Source: Lentinus brumalis (taxonomy: Eukaryota; Basidiomycota; Agaricomycetes; Polyporales; Polyporaceae). From it: a stretch of 41,374 bases of DNA. The DNA lies in NCBI GenBank assembly GCA_001792895.1, contig MARA01000091.1, positions 1 to 41,374 of the forward strand, read 5' to 3'. Shown in pieces: positions 1-11,300 of the stretch (position 1 is its first letter; every line of letters begins with the position of its first letter). Below the pieces are notes generated by a model. It saw only the letters and a program-made list of their open reading frames with translations, made no database searches and was not told the origin of the DNA. The position numbers and the translations under genes were made by a program.

Positions 1-937
1 ATAGTTGTTCGCGAACACCTCCAAGCGCGGTGCAAGCGCGTGGTTACTGTGCAGCATAATGAGCACGTCCTAGCCAACAGTTTCAGCAGAGACATCGGTG
101 AAAGTAAACAAAGACTCACGCAGACAACTTTGGCAATGGCCTCAGCCGGGAAGCCGTGGAACTCTACCTCTTCCAAGCAGGGGAAAGCCGAGAGGATGGT
201 CACCATGAGCTCTCCATTACGGCGGTACCCGCCAAGACTGAGCGCAAGTCGGCGCATGCGGTGCGCATTCCACGGCGCGTCCGCTCGCAGAAATTTGGAG
301 AACGTAGACCGCTTCCTGGGTCCAAGGTCGACGTACACCGTATCGAGAGACCGATACCGCATGAGAGCGTCGACAATTGGCAGCCTGGAAGATCGCACAC
401 TGCGCAGTTGGGACAGCACATTCCTGCTCGGTTCCTCCCCGGGGCTCGACAGCATGCTGGAAGGAGTGATCATCACCCCGGCACGTCGAAAGACGTCCAG
501 AATGATGGGCACCGCTGAAGCGGACACATCAATCCGGAGGTATCGCAGCTTGTCCGTGGCCCGGAGGATCTCTGCAAGAAGCGGGATGGCACGGATATCC
601 CCGTCTTTTCCCCACGAGCAATAGGAAACTGTGACAAGATGGTGCGGGTTGCAATTGGCACGGGGAGAATACGACGGGCAGACTCTCATGGACTTGGCAA
701 GGCCGATGAGGGTCCTGAACGGACGGTTGTCTTGCCGCGTCCAAGGCAAGCCACCCATATCAGGGATGAAGAGTCGTAGGGACCGGTAAAGGACCGGAGC
801 AATGATGTGGTGACACAACGGCATGTCAAGAGCAGGGCATGGCGGTCGCGCAAATCCAGCATGCATGCGATCTGGAAGACCGTCTCCGGATCAAGCGGAA
901 ACGTCTTGATGCAAGGCGCTGAAAACGTCGCAGCCAT
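1..937 (-). CDS. F-box-like protein, 3' end outside window, frame break after F-box
   Basis: An F-box-like segment near the N-terminus (PLDPETVFQIACMLDLRDR, then ALLLTCR) starts at the Met at 937. F-box proteins usually act as substrate adaptors of SCF ubiquitin ligases. The continuation LCHHIIAPVLYRSLRLF, typical of mushroom F-box proteins, lies in another frame: it runs open from about 820 to 120 and includes the leucine-rich-looking stretch LRYLRIDVSASAVPIILDVF. The two frames meet near 818-821, where one missing base would restore the frame. That means either a decaying gene or a sequence error. A 50-nt intron (119-70, GTGAGT..TAG) precedes a final exon that leaves the window (DVLIMLHSNHALAPRLEVF). 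The substrate cannot be predicted. Confidence 0.7.
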
Positions 938-2651
938 GACACCTAAGTATCCCATTAGCACCAATCAGCGACCAGCTCACAGAGTGGCAAGCCACGTACC
1001 ACCACCAAATGCGACAGATTGTGTCGCGTGCGGATTCGGTGTCCAACATGGATTCGTCCCGAGCTTTATGGTCTTCCGACAGTCAGCGCGTCTATGAGAG
1101 ACAGTATGACGTGCAGGAATCGAAGATCTCCCGCAGCAGTACATCTAGCCCACTGCTTGGCCAAGGAAACCCCAGACAACCGCGATGTGGTACTGACAAC
1201 ATCACGGCCGCTGCAGAGATAGCCCACACCGGCGACACGACACAGCCCATGTTGCCACATGCTAGTGAACGACGCCGCCTCAAAGTTACGAAATAAGCGG
1301 CAGTGGGAACACAGTTGGTGGTGATGCTGAAGACCCGATGGCAGTGGTTCCGACCGTAGGCGCGCCTAACAAAGATCTGCATATCGCGACCCTGTCCGGA
1401 ATTGGCATACGAAGAAGTCGGAAAGACGCCCGAGAATGCATCGCGAGGACGATCGCTTTGCTGGTCCTTGACACTCCTTGACCAGGTCGAGGTCATCAAT
1501 GTCATACAAGGACACAAGAGCACTGATACTCAACAATCAATCTCCGATCATGCCCCTCGCAACCATGCCCGTCCCTCCATACGACAACCAGCAAATCCTG
1601 AAATCTCCCGCTCTCATTGCCATCTAGGCGCTGCGTAATTTCCCACTCTGTAGGCATGTAAAGTACGGCGATTCTCCCACAAGCATCCTCGCGATCGTGA
1701 ACAAAACATCATAAATGTATTGACTCCAGTGACCATGGCTCCACCTCTCCATTCGACCCCCGCAACCCCGCAGCCTCCTGCGTGCCCTTCTTTCACCCCA
1801 ACTGCATCATCGTACGTTTCCCATACACGGTCCGTTCCCCTTCCCTGGATACAAACGCTGACCGTCACTGTCAGGATCATGCAGATTCACCTCACCATAC
1901 ACAACGCACAATTCAGCACCATCCTGGCGGGTGACGACGAAGCGCAATTCGGGCCCGCGACGATAAACGTTGTTGAGGTACAAGACCTATCGACCGGCAT
2001 TGCGAGATCACATTGTGAGCATCATTCAACCTATGGAGGCTGAACGCACCGCCACTCGGGGCTCACGTTCCATGCTCGCTCACCTTCAATTTTATAGGGG
2101 GTGTAGGCATCTATCCAGCAGAACCAGACAAGGCGCAAATGATCAACATGTGCACCGAGGAGTGGACAGTGTACATGGGGGAGGTCAGCCTCCAAACAGA
2201 ACGATGTTGCCAACGGTGAAGTTCTCTGACGGTCTAGCCCTCCTTTCCAGATCATCTCTTCAATATCGTTCGTCAAAGGAACCACACCGGCGTTGACTGT
2301 CCTTCACACACTCCGCATTCCAAGTACCCCCGAGTACATGCAGCTCTTCAGCCTATGTGCTGACATCAAGAGGTACTACTACAGCCATTTGTAATCGAAT
2401 GTCGACCCGGCTTACGACAAGCGTCTGTATCATCTCCTCAATGCCACGATGTTCCCTACATTACTTGAAATGAACATAGCATCATCGCATACGATTGCAT
2501 TATCGACTGCTAAGTACTGCTATGTAGTGCGCCGCAAATCAACGCTACCAGCTTGAACGTCCGTCGGGCTAATACTGCGCTGGGAGGCAGTCTGCTCATC
2601 CTTGGACAGACGCATCTCAGAAATAAGCCAACTGAAAAGGACGGCCATACG
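938..2651. other. Intergenic, no supported gene
   Basis: Several overlapping reading frames of 60-143 codons occur on both strands here, but none has a recognisable domain or a coherent series of splice sites. The best fragment is a plus-strand stretch near 1879-1977 (MQIHLTIHNAQFS...), followed by a possible GTACAA donor. I could not connect it to other exons. Confidence 0.4.
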
Positions 2652-3335
2652 TCAGCCATACGTCTCTGAGATCCCGGAAGTGTGCACGTACCCTTCTACG
2701 ACAGCGTTAATCAACGACACCTCCGCGGGCGTGATATTGATTGCCCGGCCACTGTGATGCCGTGCACGTTTCACGGCGATGAGCGGGCCCATCCATTCAA
2801 TGGAGAACAGACGGTGCAGTGTTTCATTTGCCTGTGCCCATTCGTGACTCTCATGGCCCGCGCGTCGTCCGACGCCGCTTCCACGGAGTGAGATGATATC
2901 GTAGCCGTTCCCAAGGTGGCATTGTGTACCAGGGAACCGCTCGAGGCTCGACACTGCACGATTCTCTGGAAACCACTCCGTCACATCCAGATCTTCGGGA
3001 TAAGGAGGGCAGCCGCAGTTTGGATCCCAGTCGTCCCCAGTACCCAGCAACACCAACCGGGGCCGCGTGTCATCGGGCAGATAGATGAGCACACGACGTG
3101 CCTCTGGGACAACCCGCTGAGCAATTGCACGTGCAATGAGTGAACCGTGCGGAACAAACAGCAATGATGCACCGACCTGCTGCACGAAATACTGCACCCG
3201 CTCGTTGTGCACGCGGATCCGGCGACTACGGGCAGCACGACTTGATCTCGGCCCAAGCTGTCACCGCCAGAGAAGCCTCAATCAGCGTCGGCGAGTGACA
3301 GCACTGTTAAAGTCTCTGCTGCGTACCTGTTCCAT
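2652..3335 (-). CDS. Uncharacterised 204-aa protein, two exons
   Basis: Exon 1 is tiny (3335-3327, Met-Glu-Gln). A 69-nt intron follows (3326-3258, GTACGC..CAG), then one long exon (3257-2652). The spliced product is 204 aa with no frame break. Visible features are an arginine-rich start, a cysteine/proline cluster (GDDWDPNCGCPPYPEDL) in the middle, and near the C-terminus NETLHRLF...MGPLIAVKRARHH followed by ITPAEVSLINAVVEGYV. This tail resembles the layout of the GELIVMRR proteins at 7360-8012 and 35774-36477: an Asn/Leu helix, then a Gly-x-Leu-Ile-Val/Ala-x-Lys/Arg-Arg strand, then a helix. I infer a distant relationship. No signal peptide or membrane segment is seen. Function unknown. Confidence 0.6.
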
Positions 3336-3704
3336 GTTTCTTCGTCTTGAGATCGAGCGATAAGGACCGCTGGACTTTATACGCTAATCCCCTACCGTCG
3401 ACGGAGTGCAAGTGCGAAAGCGTAATAAACAACCTCGAACAGCTCTCAACAACTAAGTGCTGGAGCTGCCATGAACGCCGGCCTCGGAGAACAGACGACG
3501 CACAATGATGCTCACCATAACGTACTATGTCGACGACGCATCAACGCGATGACGTAGCACTTGAGCTCTGGCCGCTATTGCTCCTGGCATGGTGATTTGT
3601 TGAAAAACCGCACACTGATGCGTGACACAGGACCGGGCTATGCCGGAACCACCGGTTGCCGGGAAGGCAGAGCAAAGTTGGGCTGATGGCATGATGCGCG
3701 GAAG

Positions 3705-4439
3705 TTGGATGTCCGTGGTGACGCAATTGCTTTGCGCCTCTTACCCACCCTCCTTGCGAAGACCGACGACTGCCTGTACTCCACCGCCCACTTCCACCTG
3801 CTGTCCCTCTCGCAGGTTCTGACACGATCCACCCACCCGTTCGACATGGACGCGCTCGCTCCCATGATGGCTTTGAGGACGCACTTCATATGTGAACGAG
3901 CTCTGTTCGCTACATTCGTCCACAAGTCTACGCGCAGCAACGGAGAGGATGAGTGGGTTCCTGCGAAAGTCCTCGTCAGCGAGATGCACAACAACCGCAG
4001 TACGTACATGGGCCTCTTGACAGACACACGCTGCTGAGACAAACGAGCGGTTACTAGACTGGCTCATGATTACGCTCGCAAACGACGAGGCACCGGTCGT
4101 GGTGTGGCGAGCGATACAAGAGGGTTGGACTATAGTCTGCGATGAGGTCAGACATTCCACGGGCACCGACTCGAACCAGTCGCTCACCCCCAAATCCGAT
4201 AGAAGCAGATGACCATGTTGATGCAGAACAGGACGATGGACGATCTCGCTGCTACTGTGCAAAAGATCAAGTTTGGGACCAGGAAGGACTACTGGAACTT
4301 CGTGTCCTACTTCGCCGCTAGCAGGGTACAGGCGTATATCGACGTCTGGGCTGCAGCCGAGGAATTCCCAGCCTTGGCCGATGTGCCGCTACCGGTGCCT
4401 CCGAGCAGCGTGACAACGCAAGCCCCACCCTCCTCGTAG
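3705..4439 (+). CDS. Uncharacterised spliced gene, N-terminus unresolved
   Basis: Three exons join in frame: up to 3999, then 4058-4146, then 4209-4439. The introns are 58 nt (GTACGT..TAG) and 62 nt (GTCAGA..CAG; the donor is weak). The spliced protein contains ALRTHFICERALFATFVH, VLVSEMHNNRNWLMITLAN, APVVVWRAIQEGWTIVCDE and KDYWNFVSYFAASRVQAYID, and ends in a Pro/Ser-rich tail. The frame is open back to a stop at 3684 without an ATG before the Met at 3846. Either the start is that internal Met or one or more upstream exons lie in 3470-3700; a stretch reading DDVALELWPLLLLAW near 3548 is a candidate. No known domain is recognised. The gene is convergent with its left neighbour and runs towards the kinase gene. 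Confidence 0.5.
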
Positions 4440-4934
4440 TGTATACACATCGTATCAGCATGTACCACGGTGACCCGCTCCTGAATTGCACTTTGCCTCG
4501 CAACATGAAAGGCCGGATGCCGTCTTGAACGGATCCTGAAGCCTTCGCCGTGAGCGAAATACCATGAGACCTGGGCTCGTAAATGGAAGACACCATGCGA
4601 GATTGTCGATCGACCACCGTTCCTGACCGACGGAAGGTGGACGGTCGCGAACATGTCGTGCCTGGATGACGAAAGTTCCCGTTAAACCAGAAATACCCGC
4701 ATATGAGGTAAATTACTGAGCAGTGAGTACTTGGAAGCGTCCAAGACACCAGTCGGGGTGTCAGGTATGTGCGTTAGCAAGAGTCGGAGCGCTGTCTGCG
4801 GGAAGACTGTCGACATTCAGCACACGTACTTGTCGTCGCACGTCAACCAACAACGCCCCCCTGCTGATGATCTGGCAATCCCAGGCTTTCCCAGTGGGCA
4901 CGTGAGAACAAAACAGGAAGTTGTGAAGAAACAA

Positions 4935-5002
4935 GAGGCTCTGGTCGGGATTCGAACCCACGATTTCCGGTGGCCGTGCCAACCACTAGGCTAACAGGTC
5001 TC
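4935..5002 (-). repeat. tRNA-like SINE head (pol III A and B boxes)
   Basis: On the minus strand a good A box (TAGCCTAGTGG, 4993-4983) and B box (GGTTCGAATCC, 4958-4948) are spaced as in a tRNA gene, and the outer ends (GAGACCTG and CAGAGCCTC) could pair partly as an acceptor stem. Between the D-arm and T-arm there are only about 16 nt, too few for a normal anticodon arm plus variable loop, and the T stem has a mismatch. This favours a tRNA-derived SINE or a decayed tRNA gene over a working tRNA. Confidence 0.5.
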
Positions 5003-5171
5003 AAAGCTTTTGGGCCGCGCAGCGAAACAGATCCGAGCCAAGAAATGCAAAGAACTAAGCGGAAACGATGAATCACGACCCATGCAATATCCATACATAT
5101 ACAACCGACGAAACAAACTACTGCACCACGTATACTTATGGCTGTGCGCGGGCACCCACCACGCCCGTGGC

Positions 5172-6939
5172 TCACTGCCACTGCAACTGAGCGAGGGTGT
5201 CAAAATACTTGTGCTTCACGGCATCTCCGACGCACAACCGGTCTGATGGATTGGGCGCCATCAGTCGCTGAAGCAGGTGGTGGAACGTGCTGTTGTGTAT
5301 CTGGCCCTGACAGAAAGACGATCAATGGATCACATCAGCACCCGCCGCAGAAACTAAGGCGTTCACATACCGAGAGTAGCCTCGTTTCCTGAAGCCGTTT
5401 CATCGGCTCTACATGTTCGTCCGCGGCAAACGTGACATCCGGGGGTGGGAAGATGACAGACACTGGATTGCCAAGAGAGAACGTGCCTGGACGCTTCTCC
5501 TCCACCGACCGCGCATACGCCTCATCAAACGGACCAAGGAGCTTGTCAACCATCGCGACGTGCTCACGATCGGAAGACAACGACGAGGGAAACAGATGGG
5601 CACTGAGGTACAGCTCTGCGATGATGCATCCAATCGCAAAAGTGTCCGCTGCGAACCCCCAAGGAAGACCTGTGCAGAAACCATCAGACAGAGCACAACC
5701 TGTCAAGGCCAACACGTACTGACCCATACTGATCTCCGGTGCACGATAGCTCCGATTGCCTATGCGATGGAACAGGGCTTCCGGCTCTTTGCAAAACTCG
5801 ACAGCAGAACCCAGGTCCAAGATGCATATCTGACTGGAAGCAAGGATTTTCTGTGTCCGATGTCAGTGATCCGAGGCTGCACTCCAAGTACCCCATGTAC
5901 GCACCTTGTCGTGAAAGCCGGTGATCGTGTCCAACCATCGTATGGTGACCGTGTTAGCGGAGCGCACAGCAATGTTGTCTGGCTTAAGGTCTGCGTGGAT
6001 GATACCAAGCGAGTGCAGGTCTGTTCAAGGATATCACAATCAATCCAACCGGCACGGTTTGATTCAGCTAACACTACTCACAGGCCACGCCGGATAGAAT
6101 CTGATACGAGATCTCCATAACCTGCCTCCCTGGAAGTGGTGTCAGCCCGCAAAAGCCCTGCGCGATGTCGTACAACGTGCTCTGACAGAGGTCAAAGACT
6201 ATACACGCATGCCCCCCATGTCCGCCGCTGTCCAAGACGGCCGCAAAGAGCCTGTGTGTGGCGTGAGATAGGAAACCCTCGCGGATAGCGACACAGTCAC
6301 TCACTCTATCTGCGGCCGACACCCAGCTAGGAGCTTCTGATACGTACGCCTCTCCCGGTCTGGATCTGCATTCAGATCGGTGTCTCTGTGCAACAACTTC
6401 ACAGCAACGTTCGCATTGGTGATGCGGTCTTTTGCTCGAACGACGGTACCGAACGATCCACGCCCTAGAAGTCCGAGGACACAGTCTGTACAGAAGAACA
6501 AACATGCTCGTCAGTGTCATGTGGAACCATCCCCGAGCGACACTCACATCTGTCCAGGATCACGTCATTTGCTTTAGGTGTATATGTCCTAGAGCCTGAT
6601 CAGATGCCACCCTTGCACATAACTGGAACATGGACGAACCGATCCCCGAAATAGTCCGGAGGAGAACCTCCCGAATCGAGCTCTGGACTTTCCGCGCGCA
6701 TGCGACGAACCGGGTGGCGGTGAAGACTCGTCAAAACGCTGCGGTGGCGCAGGAGAGGAGGAGGTGCTGGGATTACATGTGGTCAATGCACGTTTCATAC
6801 GATTGACGGCCAGATTAAGGAACCCACGGAGTCGCAGAAGCGGGTCGACTACCGCCTCCAGTGCGACAGAAGTACTGGCGGAAGCCTTGGCCGTGCCCTG
6901 GACAGCAGCGCGACGACGACGACGGGGAACAGGGACCAT
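5172..6939 (-). CDS. CMGC-like serine/threonine protein kinase
   Basis: Seven exons splice into an intact kinase domain: 6588-6548, 6485-6305, 6251-6082, 6020-5905, 5850-5724, 5669-5371 and 5306-5172. All introns are 53-64 nt and frame-compatible, giving 356 codons. Visible motifs in order are the glycine loop LGRGSFGTVVRAKD, VAVKLL (ATP-binding Lys), the catalytic loop IIHADLKPDNIAV (HAD in place of HRD), LDLGSA in place of DFG, YRAPEI, WGFAADTFAIGCIIAELY, and a C-lobe ending in LLQRLMAPNPSDR...HKYFD. HxDLKP with D-x-GSA and YRAPE points to the CMGC group (CLK, SRPK, DYRK or PRP4-like). Lys, catalytic Asp and the metal-binding Asp are all present, so activity is plausible. The N-terminal exon probably starts at the Met at 6939 and is rich in Arg, Ser and Pro, but its splice junction (6600-6690) is unresolved. 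Confidence 0.8.
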
Positions 6940-7359
6940 AGCTGATCCTGAGGGTCCCAAAGCTGAGAGTGTCACAGTCTTTAATAGGTTCAGCCATCGC
7001 GTCGACTTGACTGCGGGAAACACAACCGCGGCACTGTTGAGCACAAGTATGATCTGTCGGTAATTCCCGCGCTGAGATCTGGATCAAGCCATGACGTCAC
7101 TCTCTACTGACGTCCACTCGTCCCACGCACACTGTCTCTCTTGCAACCGACACCACGACGCATCGAGCCTCGATCATCCTCCGCCATCAATAGTGTCTGC
7201 ACCGGTATCGCAATGGACGTCATCGTAAGCCTGCACACATCTCACATGTTCTGATGTTCACGACCCAAAGTCGCGACCCATCACCCTCCGAATGCCGGCG
7301 TGGATGCGTATACTCGAGCGCGCTCTACCGCAGAGGCTTAAATACGTCGCGAGAAACCA

Positions 7360-8012
7360 ATGGACCGTACGATAACCATCCCATCGTCACACGCAAATAT
7401 GCAAGGTCGAACGAACTCAGGCGCGTACACGCAGCTGACGTGGAGACGGCGCGTGGTAAGTATGCACTCTACGGCGCAACCACGACCGGGCTGACAAATC
7501 CACCAGACCGGGCCTCTTCGCGTGTTCGTCTTCCCGCTCAACAGCCGCGCAAAAGCGCAGTACATCCGTCGTGTATCCGACTACCACCCAGGCGCACCTG
7601 CAGGCGATCGCCCTCTCATCGAGGATGGCTGGACGTTGCAAGCCGGTGTGGGAGGATCGGACGGCGTCAGGATAGCCCTCAACGACGAGAACCAGTGGGA
7701 CTACTACACCGTCTTCTACATACTGCCGGTGCAGCCCGTCTCAGCCGGAAACATTGCCCTCCGCTGCATCGGTACATGCCCGTCTTTTGCAGGAGAGCTC
7801 ATCGTAATGAGGCGCACCGAAGATGGCAGTCAAGTGCTCGACATGCACCTCGCCGACACACAGAAGGCTTACCTTGCCGTCACGATGTAAGACACACATG
7901 ATCGCCCAATTGCAATATGCTAATTCCCGGATCCCACAGGGTTGTCCACAAGTTGATGGGCTTACAGGGAGCACCTACCAATTCTGCCGTGCGTTCTAAC
8001 ATGATAAATTGA
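7360..8012 (+). CDS. GELIVMRR-family uncharacterised protein, copy A (182 aa)
   Basis: Three exons (7360-7455, 7507-7886, 7940-8012) join through 51- and 53-nt introns (GTAAGT..CAG, GTAAGA..CAG) into 182 aa. The core reads YYTVFYILPVQP...GTCPSFAGELIVMRR. It is clearly paralogous to 35774-36477: the central motif aligns, and both introns sit at the same places in the same phases (0 and 2). No signal peptide, membrane segment or known catalytic motif is visible. The start was taken at the first in-frame ATG after the stop at 7339; Met 7399 is an alternative. The gene ends about 320 bp from the 3' end of the convergent Helitron ORF, so it could lie just outside or even within the Helitron. Function unknown. 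Confidence 0.65.
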
Positions 8013-8328
8013 ACGCAGACAAGTAGCACGCTTTGTCATCCACCCCTTCGAACAAAGCTTGTGTTGAACTACCTTCTCCGTCGACCCCCGCGTGCGGCGC
8101 CCGGTACATTCCCACCGGCTATGAACAAACACGTCGCGCACTTTGACAGAGTCAACCCACTCGCCGACTTACCCAACAGCAACCTGACTCGGCTCCACTA
8201 TGTATATAGACGCGGATTCGGTCCAAGACCCGTGTCCACTGCTCCCACCCGTATGCAATACTGCCATGGCACCTGCATGGCCTTCGGTGCTATCACTGAC
8301 AGATCTGGTGGCACTCAGTGCGCAGTCC
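8013..8328. other. Gap between copy A gene and Helitron ORF
   Basis: No gene is seen. This GC-rich stretch is the place to look for the 3' terminus of the Helitron and its subterminal hairpin. Confidence 0.4.
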
Positions 8329-11300
8329 CTAGTACTCAATTTCATCAGGGATGTCGAAATCCGTAACCGGAACTGCTCTGCCAGATTGAAGATACTTATT
8401 CTTGGTGGTCTCATCGTCCGCCCGGATGCGTTTGAATTCGTTTCGTACGTCCTGTCTCACATGATCGCACACTCTGATCACATTGAACGGACGGAGAATG
8501 AGTAGCCCGCGGAGAGATCGGACTCTCGAAAGCATCACATATACACCCTGAAGCGATTTAGAGCTCTGTAAGTCCACTATAGCATATGTCAACGACTGGC
8601 CCTGACTTTTGTAGTCTGTGTATGCATACGCTGGAACTATGGGCAGCTGCGATCGACTAACAAACTTGTCACCACTGACCGCTACACCATTGACGGACAT
8701 CTTCACCTTGAACCCCTTCTTCTCGGGAAATACAGGGACAATGTCGTCTTCCAAGTCCTCGTAGAACTTCCCAGCGCCAGGTACGTGAACGTATACAACC
8801 GTCGGGTACGTCACGGCTTCTCTCACTTCGAACACTATTTCGCGTACCACCCCAACAGTCCCGTTAACCAGCCTCCGACTGAAAGCAATGTTTTCTGTGA
8901 TCATCACCTTCATGCCAACAAACAGTGGAATACTGCCCAGCGCGTTGTTCGTGGTCGTACTCGAAACCTTCCACAGACCCTGACGGAGTGCTCCGGTAAC
9001 AACATGCCCATCAACCCTATCCTCCGCATATACAGTGGTCACTGTAGCTCCCAGCCGACGAGCTTTCTGAGCGATGATGCGCGCGTTCAGGAGATCGCGC
9101 AAAGTCTTGGTACCAACGATGATAGGTGCGTCCTTGAAGTCATTCAGCGACTCCGGGCTCTCCTTGGCCACCTCGTAACAAATACGACTGTACAGGATCT
9201 CAACATCGCTCTTCTCCCCGGATTGATGATCGGCTCGTTCGCGTGCTTTACCGACTCGTACCCGGTTCAGCAGGCCAGCATATTCAGGATCCTCCGCTTG
9301 ACGCTGATTCTTCACCAGTTCGACGACGGTTGTAACCTGCTGCCAAATATAACAGCCCAACAGGTTATCAATCCTCGTATGATTGGCTATCGCCTTGAGG
9401 CCTGGATGGTTAACGTACTCGTAGCTGAACAAGCACGTCTGCCGCACTGGCGTCAACTGTCCAAAATCTCCGGTAAAAATGATGTTGACGCCACCGAACA
9501 GATTGAACGCAGGATGGCCCCTATCGCCCTTTGCCAACTGCAGCCTCCGCGAGACGAGGGCGAGGAACCTCGCGCCAATCATCGAGACTTCATCTATAAT
9601 AAAATACTTCACCTTACCCCACAACATACCAAGAGTGGTCAACAACGTCGGTGTGACCTTGGAGCCCGTCATGGCCAGTGAATGAACGGTATACCCACCA
9701 ATGTTCAGTGCTGCCGCACCCGTCGGTGCCCCAACCAGAATCTCGTCTCTGCGCCCCAGGCGCTCAAAAAGCTGCAACACAGCATGCACTACGTGCGTCT
9801 TTCCTGTGCCACCCACACCGGCTATGTACATCATTAACTGCTTGCTGCCAGGATTAGCGACGTGGTCGGCTACAAGACGAAAAGCGCGTTCCTGCTCTGG
9901 GTTTCCGCCTAAACCCATCTCCCGCACAACATCGTCAGCGACTTGGTGCACCGAAACTGTTGCTGGTACCCTGCTAGACACATCTGCCTCCAACCTGGCC
10001 CGACTTACTTCTTCTTGAACCTCGACTGCACGCGGATTCTTTCTTCTTCGTTTTGCAGGACGAGCAAGGTTTTCCCCTGCTATTTCTGGTCTGCGATTCC
10101 GTTTGAGCTCTCGCATCACGGCCTGCTGCGTGGCCAGTGGTACCGCATCCTCCTCCACTCTGTGGCGATTCTTTCCTTCGAGGGGAACAAGCTCCTCAGC
10201 TGTGCCCGGTACCGCGGGTTCGTTAGATGACTGGCTCAAACGAGCTGAAGCGCCAGTCGCCTCCGGTCTGACAGGTGAGTCTCCGTAGCACACGTCCAGA
10301 ATTTGCCTGACGCGCGCACCTAGCTTAGCGTCTAGCATGTCCCGCAACACATCGTCATTTTCGAAATACTCGAACACACCCTGGACATCCCCGCGATCAA
10401 AGAGCTCGTAATCATCCCCAAGCAAGTCGTCCGTATTCCCGGAGTGCTCCATACCTGCAGCCGGCAAGCCTTCCCGGATAAATGCAAGAGCTTCTGTGCG
10501 TCGCAGGTTACGGTTAGCATCCCTAGCATCCCTGCATTCTGAAAGCACATTCATGTTGACGATGATCTCCTGTAGTCTCGGCGGAATGGCAGCCCGATGC
10601 CTATCGAATGCTTCACACCATGTCTCTCCGATACCCTTCAAATCCGCCGGTGTTCTCCAAGGGACAAACAAAATTGACATCATGCGAGCCCACGTTTCCT
10701 TCTCTTCTGGCTGTCGATCTGATCTTGGCGTCCTGTCACCCAGCAGCACCGGTACCACCCAATCGCGACGCTTACGAAGCCCGTGCGTTGCATACTGTGT
10801 ATGTTCGACGGACGAAAATCGGCCTTTAGTCCTCTGTGCTTGTCCGGCCCCCGAACCCGCGTTCAAGCGCTTCAAACTGTCCTTGCTGACGGTGCCCACA
10901 AACTCGTACAGCGACAATGATGTCATATCGGGATCAATGCTCCGGTAGACGTAATCCTGCTGTTGATTCACTGCAGATATTGACCCAGCTTGAAGGACCA
11001 GAACGAATGAATCTTCACCCTCTATGTTTGCACAACCATCCTCATCATCGTCACTGTCCTCCTCATCTTCGCCGTCCCCATTATCATCGTCCTCGCCGAG
11101 AACTACGTCGGCTTCAGCAGTACCACCGTTCTCTGCCATAACAACTTTTCCTTCAATGTCCTCCTCAATTTCGCCGACCCTACCACCATCGTCCTCGAGG
11201 ACACCGTCAGCTGCGCCAGTGCCATTATTGTCTGCCATGACAACATCTCCTTCACTCTCTACGACTACATTCTCCGACCCCGCCGCCGCCATAGGCTCCC

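Noticed and set aside
40..624. 194-codon plus-strand ORF
   Set aside because: Antisense to the F-box gene; Arg/Ser-rich shadow translation.
1092..1523. 143-codon minus-strand ORF
   Set aside because: No domain, no splice partners, and composition like the neighbouring shadow frames.
6295..6310. Apparent frameshift in the kinase exon
   Set aside because: A 53-nt GTGAGT..CAG intron (6304-6252) restores the frame and fits kinase spacing.
8785..9681. 298-codon plus-strand ORF
   Set aside because: Lies entirely antisense to the Helitron helicase, whose motifs are unmistakable; no domain of its own.
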